Translations under genes and position numbers: made by a program
Shown here: piece after piece, positions 1 through 12,800 of the stretch
How the letters are laid out: every line of letters begins with the position of its first letter
Numbering within the stretch: the first letter of the stretch is position 1
Assembly: GCF_041260155.1 (NCBI RefSeq)
Contig: NC_091935.1
Coordinates: 40,447,303-40,511,302 of the forward strand
Direction of reading: 5' to 3'
Source: Ptychodera flava
Taxonomy: Eukaryota > Hemichordata > Enteropneusta > Ptychoderidae
DNA length: 64,000 bases
Notes under the pieces: generated by a model
Databases searched by the model: none
What the model was told of the DNA's origin: nothing
What the model saw: only the letters and a program-made list of their open reading frames with translations

Positions 1-9
1 TGTTGTTGT

Positions 10-42
<33 letters not shown>
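1..42. repeat. TGT/GAT trinucleotide microsatellite
   Basis: A short TGT run is followed by about ten GAT/ATG triplets. It directly abuts the left arm of the foldback element at 43-288. Confidence 0.9.
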
Positions 43-44
<2 letters not shown>

Positions 45-288
45 TTGACCAATAAAAATCAATAAACATAACTATTGTGTAGTTGTTGTTTCAAACGTAA
101 TGTAGATGTCGTAAGAAACACTGCAAGACACCGTCATTAGTTGACCCAATGCTAATATAGTCAGAGAGTGTACGTTGGGAGTTTCATTGGTTCGATGATA
201 GTCCTTGTAGAGTTTCTTGTGACATCTACCTTACGCTTTAAACTACAACAATACAATAGTTATGTTCGTTGAATTTTATTGGTCAACA
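43..288. mobile_element. Foldback/MITE, about 246 bp
   Basis: The left arm beginning TGTTGACCAATAAAA (about 43-130) is repeated in reverse complement in the right arm (about 200-288), which ends TTTTATTGGTCAACA. The arms match with scattered mismatches over about 85 bp and leave about 70 bp of central sequence. There is no coding capacity, so this is a non-autonomous DNA element of unknown superfamily. No clean target duplication is visible because the left flank is a microsatellite. Confidence 0.75.
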
Positions 289-696
289 ACACAACTAATG
301 TAAACATAAACAACAATGCAAACAACAACAACCAGATTTGTTGGTTCCCTGTGGTTTCTGAGCAGGGGCAGAAAGCCGACTTGCTAGTAGTGGCATCTAT
401 ACGATGTAATTTAGACATATCCATGGGCCTGGAGTGCAGTACGGTTGTTGCAAATCAACATTCATAGTTTGTGGAGGGACTCTGATAGGATAAACCAGTA
501 TCGATAGATTTGAAAGTGCTTCGGATGTATTGTAAGTTCCAAACGGAGAACTTCAACTAGAACGAGTCACGGAACATTATAAAATTCAACGTGAAGTGTA
601 AATATACCCAATTACAAAAATTTCAAATGACATTTCACGAGTTAAACAACGTCAAGGTGGATGACCCGTGGCTAAACATTTTTTCAGTAAATACCT
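289..696. other. Non-coding intergenic sequence
   Basis: AT-rich sequence with a CAA/AACA-rich start next to the foldback. The short open frame at about 279-467 has no recognisable domain. Nothing else can be supported here. Confidence 0.6.
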
Positions 697-1230
697 ATGC
701 TAAGCAATGTTTCTTCAGACTTTCCGCGATAGTTTGATGAAGTAAATGCGGCCAAAATTACAACATAAATACCACTGACGTTAACTTTACAATCTAGCCT
801 AGCATGATCAATACATTTACGAGATTTTCCAAACTTCTAAGTGTTTATCAACCTCGTCACCCATATTTGTCGATGCATGTATAAGAAATAAAATGATTCA
901 ATACATTAATTATGATTATTACACCATGAACTTATTTATTTATGCCATACTTTTTCTACTAGCTCTCCGGCATTCTTTCACTCGTCAGATTTCATTACGC
1001 GTAATTTTTTTTTTTTAATTGATAGACGTACCAAGTTTCGCCAATTTCTCAGTACAATGCTACCTGAGCTCGTCCAAAAGTCACCAGGGATGTACAGTGA
1101 ATATCACCAAAGTCATCTGTAGTCTATCTGCCTTCTCAGGGCTTTAAGCATGAGAAAACCTATATTCAACACACTTTGGCTACAACGGCAAAATTGACAT
1201 CGAAACAGGCAGGTTAAAGTTCGATGCCGT
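697..1230. repeat. Diverged intergenic repeat, copy 1
   Basis: Shares with copy 2 (1951-2770) the string ATGCTAAGCAATGT (697-710), an ACTCGTCAG block, and a block running from AGGGATGTACA through GTCTATCTGCC to AAAATTGACATCGA (about 1087-1203). Copy 3 (2880-3260) carries the later part. The copies keep the same order and orientation but have many substitutions and indels, so this is an old duplicated unit. No open frame is conserved among them. Confidence 0.6.
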
Positions 1231-1950
1231 TCCGCAACAAGTTTGAATACGCATGACAATATGCTTTTCCTAGAGGATATTTCCTCTGTCATTTTACTCC
1301 AACAGTCCCCCTGCTGAAGGACAAAAATGTGGGGACGATTGATTTGTACAGCAGTAGATTATTCACTACGAGTTCTCTGCTGCTTTACTGGCTATCAATT
1401 CTCACCTGAAAGTATTATCTAGCCTGAACAAGGACGTACGTTGAGTTAACCGCAAAGCTTTTGGCCCACCGTCCCTCCACCCACCATGGAGGGACGGTGG
1501 TTGGCCAGTTCAGAACTCCACCGTACCGCAATATTACTTGCAAGTACATACCTTATTTCATCTCCTTAACTATAACTGGTACTAATGTCAACTACTCGAT
1601 CAATACAATGAATAATACTTTAAGAGAATTTGATAAAAATCGCTCTTGTAGTATTAAAAACATGTTTGAAGGCGATTGATTTTAGGGTAGTCACTTCAAC
1701 CAGGTAGCTATTTTCGTTCTCCTGTCATGATGGCAGAGAGCGGCTGGACAAATTTCGGAAGAGACAATTTAAGATACCTCCAGGAGGTAGACTTGGAATA
1801 AATTTTTACCCAAGTATTCCAAGGAGAAGAGGGTAAAACCACATGGTGAAGAGACCTTATTCTAGGGAGCCGATGTTTTTCCAACTTACCCCTAACTAGG
1901 ATAATGACGCCCGAATCGTTATACTAAGCAATAGTAGGTAGTAAATATAT
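1231..1950. other. Non-coding intergenic sequence
   Basis: Lies between repeat copies 1 and 2. It contains the hairpin at 1466-1500 and a 72-codon open frame (1461-1679) that begins inside the hairpin and resembles nothing known. No gene is supported. Confidence 0.55.
1466..1500. repeat. Perfect 14-bp-stem hairpin
   Basis: CCACCGTCCCTCCA is followed after 7 nt by its exact reverse complement, TGGAGGGACGGTGG. It is GC-rich against AT-rich surroundings. It may be the remnant of a small inverted-repeat element. Confidence 0.85.
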
Positions 1951-2770
1951 ATGCTAAGCAATGTTATGTCACCTTTTACACCGTACCTTGATGACGAAAA
2001 TGTCGAAATTACATTTTTGACACAAACGACGTTTGCAACCGACAAGCATCAATACATGGATGAAATTTACACAACTTGTCCTTGTTTATCCACCTCACGG
2101 TCGATTTCCGTATTGGTAAATGTATCAGAAATACACAAGTATAAATTCAAATACGTTCATCATGAAAGTAACACAGGAAAACCTCCATTAACAATAGGTT
2201 TTCTCTTTTGCTTGTGTACCCTCCCGTATTTATTCACTCGTCAGTCCCTTCCCTGCCAGCGATTGAAAAGGCGCCCTCATTGTCAACAATTGCGAGTCAA
2301 TTTTTTGAAAATTTTGACCAAATTTCATCAATTTCTCGTCATGATTACACCAGAGCTTCTCTAAAAACACTAGGGATGTACATTAAATAGAACCACAGGC
2401 ATCTTTAGTCTATCTGCCTTTCTCAGGGCTTTAAATAGACTGTAAGGAGAAGAAAAGCTATATTCAACCCACTTTGGCTCTAACGGTCAAAATTGACATC
2501 GATTGGACCAGTAAAAGGGGTTTTGGAGAGAAAGTGTTAACAGGACACATTTAAGGGAAAGTCAATAAGGTTAAGGAGAGGGTAAGCTTTCCGGCACAAA
2601 TGCTAAGTGCCTCTCTTTGAAGCAATGAAAAATGGGGCAGGCAAATTTTCAATTTTCAAGAAGCTCTAACTTGTGCACGTGATATCAAAGTTTTATTTCT
2701 ATTGATATTTCTATTGATATAGTATATCTTTATTATTATATGAAAAATATCTACTAAAAATCATATTTCT
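1951..2770. repeat. Diverged intergenic repeat, copy 2
   Basis: The longest of the three related units. It begins ATGCTAAGCAATGT like copy 1. Its right part (about 2350-2770: AGGGATGTACA, CTATCTGCC, AAAATTGACATCGATTGG, then GGTAAGCTTTC) is shared with copy 3. A 137-codon plus-strand frame at 1951-2364 lies inside it, but that frame is not kept in the other copies and shows no domain. Confidence 0.6.
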
Positions 2771-2879
2771 TTCCAAAAGTTGGCCTTAGCCCCTTGGAAC
2801 CTAAGGTTTGACCAAATCTGGCGTAGGGTACGGTCCCGGTTTCCCAACCCGACGAGAGTCGCCCTAGGTGAACACTGTC

Positions 2880-3260
2880 CGACAGACAGAAGGCACGTAC
2901 ATTTCATAGAACTAAAGGCATGTGTAGTCTGTTCACTTGCAAAGCCTTCACATCCATGAGTAAGAAGACGAAAACCTTAGTCCAACCCACCATGGTTTTA
3001 CTGTAACAGTCAAAATTGACATCAATTGGACCAGTCAATGAAAGTCTTTGAAGACATCTTTATTAGAGAAATTCAATAATAGTTCAGGAGGGGTATGCTT
3101 TCTGGCCCAAAATGCTATGTTGCCCTCTTTGAAAAACTGACAGCTGATGGAACCAAAATTTCATATTTCAATGATGTAGCTTCCCTGTACAAGTGATACT
3201 GAAGTTTTATTTCTGATCATCTGGTATATCCACATGATGATAGTAAGAATATTTACTTAA
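2880..3260. repeat. Diverged intergenic repeat, copy 3
   Basis: Matches the right half of copy 2: ACGTACATTTCATAGAAC, GTGTAGTCTGTTC, AAAATTGACATCAATTGGACC, then TATGCTTTCTGGC and GAAGTTTTATTTCT. It is the shortest and most diverged copy. A tandem triplication, or three insertions of one family, would both fit. Confidence 0.55.
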
Positions 3261-3448
3261 AATCATGTTTCCATAAGTGAGCCATTGCCTTTTGAACCAA
3301 AACTGTGAGGAAAACAATTATTTTATGTGTGATCTGGGTTTCCTCAACAATTTCTCACAGCCTTTTAAAAAGTAATTTGCAAATCATGACCTGCCACTTA
3401 TCTTTCTTCTACATATGACCAAACAGGAGTGAATGAACTCATACACAT

Positions 3449-3622
3449 GGCCAATCTCCAGACAGAGATTGTGGTGCGATGTGGATAATCCAACCAAGCT
3501 TGAGAGTCTCTGAGTCATTGACTGCACATCCCCAGCAGAGATTAGTGTGGCTACTAGTCAGACTCCGTAGCTAGCTTGTAATTGTCCATGCTGCGTTACA
3601 ATCTCTGTCCGGAGACTTATAT
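3449..3622. mobile_element. Inverted-repeat MITE, short form (family A)
   Basis: The left end, CTCCAGACAGAGATTGTGG, pairs with the right end, ACAATCTCTGTCCGGAG; subterminal blocks around AAGCTTGAG and CTAGCTTGTAATTG also pair. The same ends flank a 617-bp copy at 53675-54291. This 174-bp copy lacks the roughly 400-bp interior of the long one, so it looks like an internal-deletion derivative. Confidence 0.75.
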
Positions 3623-6600
3623 ATGTACATGGCGAGCACTTTCTTCATTGAAATCACAAGTGACCAAAGCAGTGCATATGCAAAGCCCTCAGACAGACGT
3701 CATACCAACTCTCAAATCAGACAGGTCAAAGTTTGACAACAATTTTGAATAATAATGATAATCAGCTTTACCAATAGGAAGTTTCCTCTTTCAATTACTC
3801 CATTTCTGGGACCAGAAATAAAAATTAGTCTACCTTTGCAACATGGTCAGGCACATAATCTTCGCAATCTAGTTGGCAAATGGTACAATAGTACTGAAAG
3901 AAGTCCTTTTGGAGCTTGTGGTATGTGTGGTCCACATTTTCAAATGGTATTCATCTCTGTGAAAATGTTAAAAGACAGGATATGAAAGTAATTTTCTTGT
4001 ATTTCTACGAGTGGGTCTGACCGCAGAGGAGTAAGTTCAATGATGGAAGAGGGCCTTTGCTAAATTTCAAGGTTCATTGAGGCAACTGGATATGTTCAGT
4101 ACAACATAAACAACATACAGTAAGGGGAGACACTTGTAAGATGGAAATGTCCTCACAACTAGAACATAATTAATTTTCATGAATAATTTGATCCAATCTG
4201 TCATCAGAAGAGTATAAACTATGATGTCAATTCAAATAAATTTACAATAACATACAATGTTAGTGTATTACCAAATATTCCCTTTATTGAATAGCAAGAC
4301 TTCTTAACCTGGACACCATTACAGGAATGTGCTCCACAACTTGCTGCTTAAACAATTTCAGATTTCAAGAAAAAAATTACTCTGGTAATTGAAATGTAAT
4401 GACCTATTTTAGTGTTTGTTTACCATGGTATATATTTACACAAGTACATAAATCTACAGATACTCTATATACGCACCAAATACTAGTAATAGATTAAAAG
4501 TGCCAACAATTTAAATAAGTAGAAAACTACCATATACAATGATACTTCACAGTAACGCCAGTGTCAGTTGTTGATGACTTAATAAGTATGTAACATGCAG
4601 AAAAGTAACATCGTCTTTTGCTTCCTAAACAATTGACAGTTAATCATCATCAAATAAAACGTCACCAACCTGAAATGTTTATTGTACGGTACTTCTGCAA
4701 CTTACTGACCATGATTTTGTCAACACCGACCAAAACAAAAAAGATCAATGATGGAATTTTATCACCAAACAAATCATGATCCAGTTTAAAATGAAGTTGA
4801 AAGTTTCAACATGCACTGTCAAACGGGAGTTAAACACTGAAGAGCAGCAGTTTCCAAAATGTTGTCCCTGATTGGTAAAAACTACTTTGTAAACATCTGT
4901 AGGATTTATTTTGGTCTATAGTCCTTGTGACTGTATAGACTCAAAGACCAGACTGTCAAAGCCAAGAATCCAAGCTGCACTTTAAATTCAAAAATCATAA
5001 TATTGACGTAATGAAAAACCAATTTCCTTTAGAAAGATAATATTGAAGTATGCTGAGCAATGACAAAGAACATTACATATGTTTGTGTAATTTTATAGAC
5101 TTTTGACGTTTAATTTGTTACCTTTGGTTAATACCACTTGACTTTTCCACATATTGAACATAGTGAACTAATAATGAGGCTGTTTACCCTTTCCTAGAAA
5201 TTAAAATGATGACAAGAATTGAAAACTACCAATCTTTACAAAGAAGTATAACAGTATTGGATGTGGTTTACAAAAAGTACAGGAACTACTGGTAGTAAAG
5301 TTTCAATAAATAGCCATTTGTTATCATCAGATCATACTATGACTGTTGTTGGCTCTCTTCCAGTTCCATATAAGAGAGACATGAAATACATGTACATATG
5401 CAGTCATATTGATTGACCAATATAACACAGACATGAAACACATGTACATATGCAGTCATCTGGTGACACATCATGGAACTGTGCATACACATTCATGTGA
5501 ATTCAGTATAAAGATTCTGAGATCACTGATTTCTGCTTGCCATACTGATGCGTGCGGTTCAGTGGATGTGTCCAAAATTGTGAATTTGCAAAATTGTAAT
5601 CATATTAAAGCTGTGCTTTTTCCATTTTGGAAGAAAATTGAGGGCAAAGTATCCTTCTAAGTGTAACATAGTGTTCAAATCAGTCATTGTCAAATCTACA
5701 CAACACATTTTGTCAAATCTGCTTATCCCCAACTTTAAGCAGGATGATACAAGCTCACAAACATGTACATATATCACTTGTGAAAGATAATGTTCAATTG
5801 TACAGACTTTAAAAGACATATTTATAGCAATTACTGTGACAGCCCAACCGTGTACATTGCACTCTCAGATGTAAAGATCTAATCATATTCATTGCACTAT
5901 TAGTATCATGTCTGACAGGGAGATCTGTTCTATGATGGCAGTCCCTCACTCTGGAAAGGACTAAAGGCATGGACCTACCACATTTCAAATCACTCTCACC
6001 AAGAACTCTTTTTTATCAATAGATAAATGGGTGACTGACGACAAAGTTGTCTTTGCTGAAGAAACAGTCTAAGAAACAAAGGATTATTGCAATTGTATCA
6101 CATGGAAATTATGACCAAAATACTGATGTCAATAATTCACATCCTCTCTTTTTATCTAAAAAAATGAAGAAGTACTTCTACATTGTAAGTTTTGGCAAGG
6201 GAATCAATTTAGCCATAATAAAAATCCCTTGACAAATGTGAAAAACAAACAGTAACATCTTGTAAACTCTTTCCCACTAAATTAGGATCATCTTATCTGT
6301 TATGGGCTTTATGCAAATTTGTTTCAACATCCCGTCACTTTCAATTAGGGAACCAAACTGGTAACTGCATTCATGCAAAAACCCATTTTGAAACCGAATT
6401 CAAACACAACCATTGTAAACACATTTTACCAGACTATCCCTTTCTTTATAAAAGATTTGTAACTAATTGTGATGAACTGATTTGAAACTTTAACAAAATT
6501 CACACAGACCTGCTATGATACACAGTGCATAATTACAAATTTAGTCACGACTTTGCCACCCCACTCAAAAAAATAAACTTAGTCTAAAGGATGGAAACAT

Positions 6601-6728
6601 ATGAGAGACAAAGTAACATACCAGGAGTTCGAATGACATCCACCCCAAATACTTTGTACACTTAGCAAATCAAATGCTACAGAAAACCCTGTTTATTTTC
6701 ACATTCTAGGGTAAGCAATTAATGCAGT
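3623..6728. other. Non-coding: TMEM59 downstream flank and probable 3'UTR
   Basis: No coding exon, RNA gene or clear transposon was found in this 3.1 kb. TMEM59 reads leftward and stops at 6729, so the right part is probably its 3'UTR. A reverse-strand AATAAA at 6692-6697, about 35 nt past the stop, is one candidate polyadenylation signal, but others lie further on. Open frames here are short, overlap on both strands and show no domain. Confidence 0.5.
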
Positions 6729-6878
6729 TTATATCTTTGACTGTGTATTATCAATGTGGATTTTCATAGGTAAGGGTTCAGCATCTTCATCTGGTGAAGC
6801 TGGTTTAATGTAGACTGGATATGGGTATTTGTCTTTGCTTTCATTCAGGTATTCCAAATCTCCATAAATACTCAGTTT
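6729..6878 (-). CDS. TMEM59: TMEM59 exon 6 and stop codon
   Basis: Encodes the cytosolic tail from KLSIYGDLEYLNE to TQSKI and a TAA stop. KLSIYGDLE is identical to human TMEM59. It forms the second half of the ATG16L1-binding motif. Confidence 0.93.
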   Translation of the reverse strand, partial: KLSIYGDLEYLNESKDKYPYPVYIKPASPDEDAEPLPMKIHIDNTQSKI

Positions 6879-9800
6879 CTGTTGGATAAAACACAAAAAA
6901 CATACATTATGCGTTCATCAATGTTATCCAAGTGCTTCAGAAATTAACTTCTGTACACATTGTTTCAATGCTGAGGATAAAAAGATCGTCTTTCACTTTG
7001 TGTAATACTCCACGTTTGCAAAAGTTATAAGAGCTGAAATTTATTGTAAAAATTAGAATAAAATGTTTGATGGCAACTTTTTATAATTTTTCCCCCATTT
7101 GATATTTATTTTGGTGATTCTCAGAAAGCAACGCAATGATTTTGGAAACAGAGGTATCTTGCTTCCAAACCTCAAATTTCAAGTGTTTGGACAATATTTG
7201 GATAGACTCTACCATTGTTACAGCCACCACAAACTCTATATACATTCCCATGTATTTAGCTGAACAACTGGTAATATTGATCAGTTGAGGTACAAAGATG
7301 CAAATTAATTAATTACATGTAATTTTAAACAAACATATTTAAAGCTACCCTGTGGTATGCCGGAGGGAATACTGGCAAGAGACCTCCACATCCCAATGGG
7401 TCAAATGATACCACCTTATAGTTTGTCTCAAGAAACCACACATCTGCATGGACAGGTCATGAAATGAGACGTAACAGACAGTCTATGGCAAACATCTCTA
7501 CACCAGCATAGGCCATGGACCAAGATTTCATTATGGTCTACGACTTCCATTTTCAAGTGTCATCTCACCTCTTTACGCACTCTTTGATCTGGAGCCGTGA
7601 CAGTTGTAGCACAACACAGCCACAATAAAGCCATGGATGATAGGAATATGGTGGCACTTAAAACCCATCTTGGCAATCCTGATTTCTTAGAAACACATGC
7701 TAACCAATCATTAGAATCATCTCCATCACTGATCATCATAGCTGCTGATGGTCCTTTCTCTCCGTCGTCATTCTTCAAGGCTTGTAAATTGGTTTCAATA
7801 TCCCGTAACATCTTGTCAGAACCTAGAACTGGTAAAACACATATATTTGTGAATTGGCTAACTATGCAAGCAATGAATATTTGCCAAATCAAATAGAGAA
7901 AATTCTTTCTGAGACATTTTAATTCCAGGTCTTACCCATTTCCATATTTTGAAATATTTGCTTTACTTGTCGCCACAGATTCTTCACTAAACATGCTTTA
8001 CACAAAATTTTCTGGATTCTTAAAAGTGTATGAATAACCACTAGTCAATATTACACTATGAATACTAAGGTATGACTTTGAACAAAAGTGGTTGATATCA
8101 GCGATGTCATATTGAGTACCACAGTTCATTGCATTGAAAACAAAGTGTGAATGGATCTAGTGGCAACAGTGCAAACTGTCAGCTAATTTACTTTCCTTGA
8201 TTCATAGAAAAGAAATGAATGCAGATTAAAACAATGAAGTATTATTCATGTCATTATATCAAGTATTGAAAACATTCATTTTAATCTTAATCTGATGTCT
8301 GTGAGATTTTCAGTCTGATCTGTACATTACATTAGATATGTCAGAATGTAACATGATTTTTACAACAAATGCCGTAAACTTTACTTTCATTGTACAATGT
8401 TTGTATCGTGACTCGACGGTTTGTCCACTCTTGTTCCAGAAATGTTCATTTTGAAGATATTTGTGTCTAACTGTTGCATAAATACTTACAATTATCGCCG
8501 TCAGCCCAGGGACCTGATGTAAATATTTGAGGCTGTGATTGAAACATATAGACTTTGCCATTGTCTGATTCCATGTACATAGACCATGACCATGATACAT
8601 AACTCTTTGCATTGTCCAAGAAATTATTATAGAAGTGTCGTACCAGTACATAGGTTCCAAGACATGAATTGGTGAAGGTTCTCCTGCAAGCTGAATCATT
8701 AAAAGCTATACTTCAATAATAGCAAATCAAGTTTTCACATTTGAACACTTCAACAATGAATCAGTACTAATACAAGGTTCATGTACGCAGCCTTGCAATA
8801 ATATAACTAACTGACAATGCTCCTTCACGTTTGAATGTGACCAAGTTTTACTACATGTAACTGCATATGAACTACAAAACAAACAAATCATAAACATTTC
8901 TTTTTACAATGTAACAACATTTATGTCACAACTCTATGTTGATTGTAGCCCCCTAGGTTGAAGTGGTTTGGTAAATCCTTGTAAATGAAAGATGTACTTA
9001 CTTCTTCAACTCTTTTCTTTGCAAAAGGAAGTTGATTCTGACATCCCAAGTTACAAGCATACATATTGCCGGGTAGAGTATAGGCTTCTTGACAAGCTAA
9101 TAGACAGTGAAGAACAAAATATTAATTTATTACATCATGCCTCGAGGTGAATGCAAATCAGTGCATTGATTTGAATAGGAACATCCGGGATGTTAGCGGG
9201 CTGGTGAACGATGTACTGACTGGTTTCCATGGTTACCCAGGCCAGTGAAGCCTTTTGATGTTTTCGACGTCAAAGTAGACGCTTAACGCTAGATGTAAAA
9301 TATCAGTGCGCGCACTGCTATTTGGACGTTCGTTAAAATCTGTTTGATGCTGGTCAATAATGGTAAAATTGTTTGAAAATGCCCTGCATTTAAATAAATG
9401 TCATATAGCATTAACTGTGAAGAGGCATGTAATAAAAATATTATTGCCTGAATACATGGGTTTATGTGCCCTTGCAGCAGGAGACAATTTGCCCTCCTGG
9501 CGTCAGGCAAATTGTCACCTGCTCTCGGGCACCTAAACCCATGTATTCAGGCAATAATATATAATAGAGTTACCCTCAGATACGTAGATAAAACAATTGA
9601 TAAATTGATCAAGCAAAGTATCAACTTATTAGTATCCATCAGGGACACTCACTGGCATTTCACAACGTTAGACACAAATAACACTCAGAAAGAGGTACGT
9701 CTATGTCTTGATTCAAAGATTTCAATGATTGCTTCCTACTAAATTTCCTATTGTAGGCTATTACATAGAAGTAAATGAATGGTCTTAATATGACTTGAGC

Positions 9801-12800
9801 TTTGTCTTCAAAAGTTTCAGTTTAAGTATATGTATACATGATCTTGATCAAAGAGATCTACACAGCTTGAACGGTTAAATCAGTTTTGACACATACGATG
9901 GAGCCAACTTAGTTGATGACTTTGTACTAGAAGCAGAATTTTGAACTCTATACAAATTCTGTATTATAAATGCAGTTGTTTCTGAACAGGAGTGATCAGA
10001 TCTAATATCTTGGAACATGTCAGGTGACAAGCACATTTTAAGCTTTTTGAAGACGCCTGGGTTGTGAGTTGGGTAATGTAATTAATACAGCAGAGCATTT
10101 CTATGGTCATATTTTACCATGAATTGAACAAACCAGTCTCAGACATATCTTTTGAGATAAATATTTACAAATACATCCAATACAATGCATGAAGACACTC
10201 TGACAGCTGGTGATAACAATACTTACACTCAACACAAACTGTAATGGGTTCAATAATCATTCAAAGCCTGTATGTAGTGTCAAATCTCGGACAACCAAAC
10301 CAAAATTGTAGTGGCTATGTTTATCATCAATACAATCATAGGAATAAGTCACAACTCAATTCCTCCTGTATTGTAGTGTCAAAGAAGAAAATGAATGGAT
10401 TGAGTCAATACTGTACCTGCATTACAGTGGATGGTTGTTCCATTGAAATCATTGGAATCTTCCACAAACTCCATGATGGAAAACATTCTACATCCTCTCT
10501 TGCAAGCAAACAGGTGTTCTGCCTATAGATTGAAATTAACACATAACAAGAAGTAATGAATAAATATTTGCCATCTCAAACTGTTCTTCAACACGATAAA
10601 AAATGAATGGTGCTACGTGGCAGCAGTGACATATATGTCTTCTTATAACCTCCTCATCCACTGTCTGGATAAGATTATTTAGAGTTTTATATTTTTCTGT
10701 TTGAGAAATATAAAGAACTCCACTCAAAAATTTCATTACAAATTTAAAAATATATAGTAACTAAAGTAATACACAAGTTCACCTCAAATATTACAACATA
10801 CATACCATGGAAATTTGTATACAAAAGCGGTATACGTGTAACATACATGCATGCACATGCATCTTTAACGGAGAGACAGAATGATAGTTGCTTTGATCTG
10901 CTACAGGTTCAAATTCACACGGAATGTATTAATCCTTTGATTTAGTTAATACTGAAAACTTGATCAATAATATTGCATGTCATTGCAATGTGTACATAGG
11001 CAAAATACTTTTACATGTATCATATGGAATTGTTAGTAGGTTGCACAAAGTAATGGGGAACAATTTGATACCTTGCTCAGTCAGTATATTATTTATACTG
11101 AGATACAGTACTCTAGCCATTAGGATTATTTTTAGTTGAGTTTACTAGCACATAATAATTGATAATGTCAAGACAGTGTAAAATAATTGATCATGGAACT
11201 TCCTGATGGCACTTGGCTTATTTCCATGGAATATATATTACCATTTAGTTCAATGAGCTTTGATCGGTTTTCAGGGATTAACAAAACACACACAGCTATA
11301 ATAATTTTACTCTGCATACTACATATGTCATGACTTTCTTGTTTCATACTCCTTCATAAAACCTGGTTGAAGGTGTAAATTGCTTCAAAGTTCAGCTTCA
11401 AGTGATACACTTGACAAGTTGTATAATATTAAATTCAATGTAGGATGATATATCGTTCTTTGTTCATGGGCTGGAGTAATCATTTTATAATTCTGAGGGC
11501 AAATTTTCTTGTTATTGGTAACAACATATTCCATATTAACTATTCATGGAAAGGCTGTAATATTTGTCAGATACAGTAGATGGGCAGGGATGATTTCAGT
11601 CCAATCTGTACAAATGATGACATAATGTATTTGCATCTGTAAATTTAGTTTTTTCATTATTTTATTAGATCAGACATAGAGGTGTGCTAAGTCTGAGTAG
11701 TGTATTGGAACTGATCATACAAAACAGTGTACAGCCACTACACAAATTTTGACAACGTTTTGGTGTTGAACTATTCCTATTGCTATCCCATGGCTCGTAA
11801 AAATCCGTACAAACATAAAAAAATAATTTACTGCAACATTTGATTTGCTCTGATTTCAATTTACATCATGCTTCATGGTCATATGGGAGCCATATGACCT
11901 TCAAATAAAGCATAAATGACTTTGACACTTCAACTGCTCTGAAAACACCACTGCATTCCTTCAACCAGTATCACTAGGGCGACATCTACATGACATGGTT
12001 CCACAACTGCTGCACTGAAAATCTCTACCTGATGGCAACAGCTTGCAGAGACAACAGTATTAACTCACATGTGATACTGAGTCAGAAAACTGCGCAACTG
12101 ATAGATCTCAGGGATTACAATCACTCTACATGTATAACAGGTTATTTCATGAAAGGTGTTAATTATACAAGATATTACTTTAACATTGGATGACAAGTTC
12201 CAATCATTTGTTCATTTTGAAACTTGTACATATCATTGTACATACATGCATCCTCGTAATTTAAATAAACTGATTTATGCCTGTATTATGTTTTTCTAAT
12301 TTCAAAGAACTTTATCATAGTGTTGGAAACTGTTGTATATGATATAAGAAATTGTAAATAAATCATTTAAATTATCTGACTTCACGCTGAGTTCTCATAT
12401 GCACATCTGATTTAAAATCTATATCATAAGATCATCTAAATCTATGTTGTATTACTGTACACAAAGTGCACACAAGTACATCTGATTTAAATCTACATCA
12501 CAAGATCATTTATTACACACATATACCGTACATGTAGCTGTCTATGTCTATCATACTACACTGTGGCAGAACTCCTTTATGGCGTATCAATTGCTTTCAA
12601 AACAGCATGAAAATTACAAATTCAGTTAGCATGAATGGGATATGCAAAGGCTACACATAATGCAAATGTAAGTGAAATGACTAGGATCTAATCAGCCTTT
12701 ATCTTGTACAAGTGGTCCATAAACATGCTACTGTTTCGGGTTATCCACTTAAAAACTAAAATCTCAAAGAAAAAACTGACTTAACATTTTTGAAGTTCCT

